Positions 60,310-64,000 of a stretch of 64,000 nucleotides of DNA are shown one piece after another (the stretch's first letter is position 1; each line of letters begins with the position of its first letter). A program made the position numbers and the translations under genes. The notes below the pieces were generated by a model. It was not told the DNA's origin and did not search any database. It saw only the letters and a list, made by a program, of their open reading frames with translations. The stretch comes from Bradyrhizobium hereditatis (GTDB lineage Bacteria > Pseudomonadota > Alphaproteobacteria > Rhizobiales > Xanthobacteraceae), in NCBI RefSeq assembly GCF_020329435.1, contig NZ_JAGKJK010000007.1:62001-126000 (forward strand). The letters run 5' to 3'.

Positions 60310-60786
60310 CTATTCGTCCTTGCCGCGGGTCACCACGATCGAGGCCTCGGTCTTGGTGCGCGTGCATTCCATGTTGAGCCGGCGAAAGCGCATGGAAACC
60401 TTGTCACCGCGGAGTAAGCCCATGCGCTTGATGCAGCGCGAGGAGCCGGTCGCAACGTCCTGCTTTGGGATGGTGAAGATGATGGCGCCGGCCGATGCGA
60501 CCAGAGCGAAGAATTCCGGCTTCGGCTTGCGGTCGGCCTTGGCATAGAGCTCGTTGGTGTAATTGCGTCCGCGGCAGCCAAGCGACAGCTCCTTCGCCGC
60601 CGGGTGCGTCAGATAGATCATGTTGCCGGTGTTGACGCTGATCTTCAACCCGTCGATCTGGTTCTTCAGCTCCTTGGCGATATCCTCGCAGCGGTCTGCG
60701 CGCGCGGGCGAAGTACTAACCGCTGCGGCCAGTGCCAGCGTTGCGGCAAACAGGATTGGTCCTCGAAGTCGTGATCCCAAAGCCAT
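60310..60786 (-). CDS. Exported hypothetical protein with paired cysteines
   Basis: A 158-residue secreted protein with signal peptide (ILFAATLALAAAVSTSPARA) and a mature part with DRCEDIAKELKNQIDGLKIS, NTGNMIYLTHPAAKELSLGC and, later, SSRCIKRMGLLRG and MECTRTK. Four Cys in the mature part could form two disulfides. The fold is not recognised. A start at 60801 or 60852 is possible. Confidence 0.65.
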   Translation of the reverse strand: MALGSRLRGPILFAATLALAAAVSTSPARADRCEDIAKELKNQIDGLKISVNTGNMIYLTHPAAKELSLGCRGRNYTNELYAKADRKPKPEFFALVASAGAIIFTIPKQDVATGSSRCIKRMGLLRGDKVSMRFRRLNMECTRTKTEASIVVTRGKDE

Positions 60787-60860
60787 TGTGAATTCCCCCA
60801 TGCGCATAAGCCCGCGCGCAGATTTCCTGCAAGGAGCGCGCACGGAAGTCAACTTTGTTG

Positions 60861-61385
60861 TCAGAAACCGTAGAGGATGACGCCGATCCCGAAGGCGATC
60901 ACGGCGAGGACGCCGAACAGGGTGGGGATGCTGACCAGTATTGCGGCAAGCCCCAGCCGCTGGCCGCGTGCGGCGAGCGCGATGGCGCAGGCGCCCATCA
61001 GCGGAAACGCGATGATCTGGACCGGAGTCTGGAAGGAGGAAAAACCGTCGAAATCGAGGCCATGCCGCACCACCGAGGGCATGTAGTTCAGCCAGTTCAT
61101 CAGCACCAGCGCACCAAGCGCCATGATCGCGTAACGCAGCCGACCGACGGTGGCGAAGGCCAGCGCGGCGAGCGCCAGCACAGGGTGACTGGCAATATAG
61201 GCCTTAATGATTGTGCCGCCGACACCCGGGCCCGGAATTGCCGACGTGTCGCCGAACAACATTGGCGCATGCGACAGCCCCTCGAACGCTTCGATCGCGG
61301 CCACGATGATCAGAAGCAGATATAGCCCAAGCAGCCGCGCAGGGCGGGTCGGGCTAGCGTCAGGCACTGTCGTTGCGGAGCTCAT
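60861..61385 (-). CDS. Multi-span membrane protein of unknown function
   Basis: A 174-residue protein with about four or five TM segments (LLGLYLLLIIVAAIEAFEGL, HPVLALAALAFATVGRLRYA, IIAFPLMGACAIALAARG, LAAILVSIPTLFGVLAVIAF). ATG 61385 starts the first compact reading; an upstream in-frame extension to 61586 looks non-coding. The function is unknown. Confidence 0.72.
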   Translation of the reverse strand: MSSATTVPDASPTRPARLLGLYLLLIIVAAIEAFEGLSHAPMLFGDTSAIPGPGVGGTIIKAYIASHPVLALAALAFATVGRLRYAIMALGALVLMNWLNYMPSVVRHGLDFDGFSSFQTPVQIIAFPLMGACAIALAARGQRLGLAAILVSIPTLFGVLAVIAFGIGVILYGF

Positions 61386-61600
61386 TACAATCGCAAGTCT
61401 GTTCCGGAACCATCGAAAATCTCGGGTTTGTCTGAAGAGGGTCCGGAACGGTTCAATCGCCGACTCGCGGCCGCAAATGGCTGGATTCGGCCGGATCTGG
61501 CAGGCAAGCAAAACCTTCCTTTTGGTCGAAAAATGCTTAGAACGGGTCTGTCTCCGCCGCGCCGTTCCGGCCGCTGCCGGCTCCAACCCGAGATGTCAAC

Positions 61601-63253
61601 ATGAACGCCCCGACTGCTTTTCCCGACCAGAAGCCCGTTCCGCCTTACAAGCACACGCCGCTATTTCCGCTGGGGCCGGACACCACGCCCTACAAGAAGA
61701 TTTCGACCGAGGGCGTGCGGGTCGAGAAGGTGCTCGGCAAGGATATGCTGGTGGTGTCGCGCGAGGCGTTGCGGGCGCTGTCGGAAGCCGCCTTCGGCGA
61801 CATCAATCACTATCTGCGGCCGGGTCATCTGAAGCAGCTTCGCTCGATCCTGGACGACAAGGAAGCCAGCGACAACGACAAGTTCGTTGCCTTCGACTTC
61901 CTGAAGAATGCCAACATCGCCGCCGGCGGCGTGCTGCCGATGTGCCAGGACACCGGCACCGCGATCATTATGGGCAAGAAGGGCTGCAACGTCATCACCG
62001 ATGGCGACGACGAGGCGGCGCTCAGCGAAGGCGCGCGTGACGCGTACTTGCGCCGTAACCTGCGCTATTCGCAGGTGGCTCCGCTCTCGATGTACGAGGA
62101 AAAGAACACCGCCAACAACATGCCGGCGCAGTGTGAGATCTACGCTGAGGGTGATGACGCCTATAAGTTCATGTTCATGGCCAAGGGCGGCGGCTCTGCC
62201 AACAAGAGCTTCCTGTTCCAGGCGACGCCCTCGGTGCTGACCAAGGATCGCCTGCTGGCGTTCCTGAAGGAGAAGGTGCTGACCCTCGGCACCGCGGCGT
62301 GTCCGCCATATCACCTCGCCATCGTCATCGGCGGCACTTCGGCCGAGCTCTGCATGAAGACGGTGAAGCTCGCCTCCGCGCGCTATCTGGATGCGCTGCC
62401 GACCCACGGCTCGGCCGACGGCAACGCATTCCGCGATCTGGAGATGGAGCAGGAAATTCTGAGGATGACGCAGTCGCTCGGCGTCGGCGCGCAGTTCGGC
62501 GGCAAGTATTTCTGCCACGATGTGCGCGTGATCCGGATGCCGCGCCATGGCGCGTCGCTCCCGATCGGGCTTGGCGTTTCCTGCTCGGCGGACCGCCAGG
62601 TGCTCGGCAAGATTACGAAGGACGGCATCTATCTCGAAGAGCTCGAGCATAACCCGGCGCAGTATCTGCCCGCGGTCGAGCAGTCGCTCGGCGGCGAGGT
62701 CGTCAAGATCGATCTCAACAAGCCGATGAAGGAGATCCTGGCGACGCTGTCGAAATATCCGATCAAGACGCGGGTCTCGATGACCGGCACGATGATCGTC
62801 GCGCGCGATTCCGCGCATGCGAAGCTGCGCGAGCGGCTGGAGAAGGGCGAGCCGCTGCCGGATTACTTCAAGAACCACCCGGTGTATTACGCCGGCCCCG
62901 CCAAGACGCCCGATGGCTATGCCTCCGGCGCGTTCGGCCCGACCACCGCCGGGCGAATGGACTCCTTCGTCGATCAGTTCCAGGCGGCAGGCGGCTCGAT
63001 GGTAATGGTCGCCAAGGGCAACCGCGCCGTCGCGGTACGCGAGGCCTGCAAGAAGCACGGCGGCTTCTATCTCGGCTCGATCGGTGGTGCGGCGGCAAAC
63101 CTCGCCGAGCACTGTATCAAGAAGGTCGAGGTCGTCGAATATCCCGAGCTCGGCATGGAAGCGATCTGGCGCATCGAGGTCGTGGACTTCCCCGCCTTCA
63201 TCATCATCGACGACAAGGGCAACGACTTCTTCAAGGAGCTGAACCTGGGGTGA
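61601..63253 (+). CDS. fumA: Class I fumarate hydratase (iron-sulfur)
   Basis: A 550-residue class I fumarase. The N-terminal domain has VLPMCQDTGTAIIMGKKGCN and the Cys residues for the [4Fe-4S] cluster, and GGTSAELCMKTVKLASARYL; the C-terminal beta domain has RVSMTGTMIVARDSAHAKLR, YYAGPAKTPDGYASGAFGPT and GGAAANLAEHCIKKVEVVEY. It converts fumarate to malate in the TCA cycle and is oxygen-sensitive. It ends overlapping the DUF429 gene by 4 bases. Confidence 0.94.
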   Translation: MNAPTAFPDQKPVPPYKHTPLFPLGPDTTPYKKISTEGVRVEKVLGKDMLVVSREALRALSEAAFGDINHYLRPGHLKQLRSILDDKEASDNDKFVAFDFLKNANIAAGGVLPMCQDTGTAIIMGKKGCNVITDGDDEAALSEGARDAYLRRNLRYSQVAPLSMYEEKNTANNMPAQCEIYAEGDDAYKFMFMAKGGGSANKSFLFQATPSVLTKDRLLAFLKEKVLTLGTAACPPYHLAIVIGGTSAELCMKTVKLASARYLDALPTHGSADGNAFRDLEMEQEILRMTQSLGVGAQFGGKYFCHDVRVIRMPRHGASLPIGLGVSCSADRQVLGKITKDGIYLEELEHNPAQYLPAVEQSLGGEVVKIDLNKPMKEILATLSKYPIKTRVSMTGTMIVARDSAHAKLRERLEKGEPLPDYFKNHPVYYAGPAKTPDGYASGAFGPTTAGRMDSFVDQFQAAGGSMVMVAKGNRAVAVREACKKHGGFYLGSIGGAAANLAEHCIKKVEVVEYPELGMEAIWRIEVVDFPAFIIIDDKGNDFFKELNLG

Positions 63254-63924
63254 GGGCGCTCGGCCTCGATGGATTCAGCAAAGGCTGGGTCGCCGTGCTT
63301 CTTGACGGCGACCTTCACGAAATCAGGTTCTGTCGCGACATCGCCGAGGCGCTGTCTGTTCGCTTCGATCGCGCTGCGATCGACATTCCCATCGGCATGA
63401 CCAATGATGGCGAGCGGGCTTGTGACCTGCTCGCCCGCGAGCGGTTGCGGCCGCATTCTTCGCGCGTGTTCACCGGCGCACGCCGCCGGCTATGGCTCGA
63501 ATTCTCCGATCCCGACAGCGCCAATCGAGATGCCTTGCAGCGCGGTCAAAAGCGCGTGTCGCGCCAGCTCTGGCATCTCGGGCCGAAGATCATGGAAGTG
63601 GATACGTTCGTGCAGGCCAATCGCGCGCACGACATTCGCGAGGCTCACCCGGAACTGGTTTTCTTGCGCCTTAACGATCGCAAGCCGCTACCGGCGAAGA
63701 AGTCGGAGGCTGGAATTCGTATCCGCCGGCTGCTGCTGAAGCGGGCAGGGATCAGGGCGATCGACAAATGGTTGGCCAATGAACGCCTCGGTACCGGCGC
63801 AAAATGCGATGACGTGCTGGACGCTTGCGCCGTTGCGATCGCTGCACGCGATGCGACTGGCTGCTTTCCGGAAGGCGTGGCGCCACGCGATGCCCACGGC
63901 CTGCCGATGCAGATCTGGTCGTGA
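63250..63924 (+). CDS. DUF429 protein
   Basis: A 224-residue protein of the DUF429 family: ALGLDGFSKGWVAVLLDGDL, AAIDIPIGM, HSSRVFTGARRRLWLEFS, IREAHPELVFLRLN and DDVLDACAVAIAAR, conserved acid residues in a RNase H-like fold. The family is annotated as a predicted nuclease but no reaction is known to me. GTG 63250 overlaps the fumA TGA, so it is translationally coupled to fumA. Confidence 0.85.
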   Translation: MRALGLDGFSKGWVAVLLDGDLHEIRFCRDIAEALSVRFDRAAIDIPIGMTNDGERACDLLARERLRPHSSRVFTGARRRLWLEFSDPDSANRDALQRGQKRVSRQLWHLGPKIMEVDTFVQANRAHDIREAHPELVFLRLNDRKPLPAKKSEAGIRIRRLLLKRAGIRAIDKWLANERLGTGAKCDDVLDACAVAIAARDATGCFPEGVAPRDAHGLPMQIWS

Positions 63925-63940
63925 TCCCATCGATCGCAGC

Positions 63941-64000
63941 TCAACGGCAGTTCGTCACCTGGTTCGAACACAACGAACGCCACCAGCCGCCCCCGCCAGC
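63941..64000 (-). CDS. Possible C-terminus of a gene running off the right edge
   Basis: On the minus strand one frame enters from the edge and ends AGGGGWWRSLCSNQVTNCR-TGA at 63941. Trp, Cys and Asn in this order look protein-like, but 20 codons are too few to be sure. The gene, if real, would be mostly outside the window. Confidence 0.25.
   Translation of the reverse strand, partial: AGGGGWWRSLCSNQVTNCR

Noticed and set aside
61661..63112. 483-codon open frame antisense to fumA
   Set aside because: Fully opposite class I fumarase; Arg/Leu/His-rich with no family features.
1..64000. CRISPR arrays, tRNA, rRNA or insertion sequences
   Set aside because: I looked for regular direct repeats with spacers, tRNA-like cloverleaf ends and transposase motifs and saw none. 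The repeats present are scattered palindromes.

Overview
The window looks like a chromosomal stretch of a high-GC alphaproteobacterium of the Bradyrhizobium / Nitrobacteraceae type. The basis is gene content and order, not a database search: flbT, flaF, fliX, a CckA-type kinase beside flhB, a motE/DUF6468 pair after fliM, DUF1127 and DUF3551 proteins, and a DUF1522-type domain inside hook proteins.

Layout. 1-2.0 kb: C-terminal helical-repeat part of a large protein, apparently broken by a frameshift. 2.2-7.6 kb: MocR-type regulator divergent from a DUF1127 gene with repeated operator-like boxes between them, universal stress protein, SixA-like phosphatase, FAD oxidoreductase, exported MsrB. 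7.65-18.6 kb: flagellar block 1 (flgE-flgK-flgL; flbT; a decayed flagellin 3' end; flaF; an unknown 120-aa protein; flaG-like; flgN-like; flgJ; flgI; fliX). 18.6-28.8 kb: mainly accessory genes (HxlR/SDR pair, dksA, hydratase-like and DehI-like enzymes, an exported SspB-like protein, small stress/membrane proteins, tctCBA). 28.8-35.6 kb: flagellar block 2 (flgF-flgG-flgA-flgH leftward; fliL-fliM-DUF6468-motE rightward). 35.6-46.6 kb: small genes, a 1255-aa exported TPR protein behind a CtrA-like site, glycolate/D-lactate-type oxidase, GGDEF protein. 46.7-55.1 kb: flagellar block 3 (fliP and fliO leftward; flgB-flgC-fliE-fliQ-fliR-flhB-cckA rightward). 55.3-64 kb: housekeeping and accessory genes ending with class I fumarase and a DUF429 protein; a leftward gene may run off the right edge.

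How it fits together. The three blocks encode rod, hook, rings, part of the export gate, the FliM switch protein, the FliL/MotE accessory proteins and the FlbT/FlaF/FliX regulators of a Caulobacter-like flagellum. Motor stators, MS ring, FliI/FlhA and intact flagellins lie elsewhere. Sequence inspection suggests a two-tier control: TTAA-N7-TTAA or TTAACCAT (CtrA-type) sites before flgB, fliX, fliL, flbT and the TPR gene, and GG-N10-GC (sigma-54-type) promoters before flgE, flgI and flgF. The CckA-type kinase that feeds CtrA lies directly downstream of flhB, so output and regulator are physically linked. Two families of dispersed palindromic repeats are present between genes. No rRNA, tRNA, CRISPR array or recognisable insertion sequence was seen.
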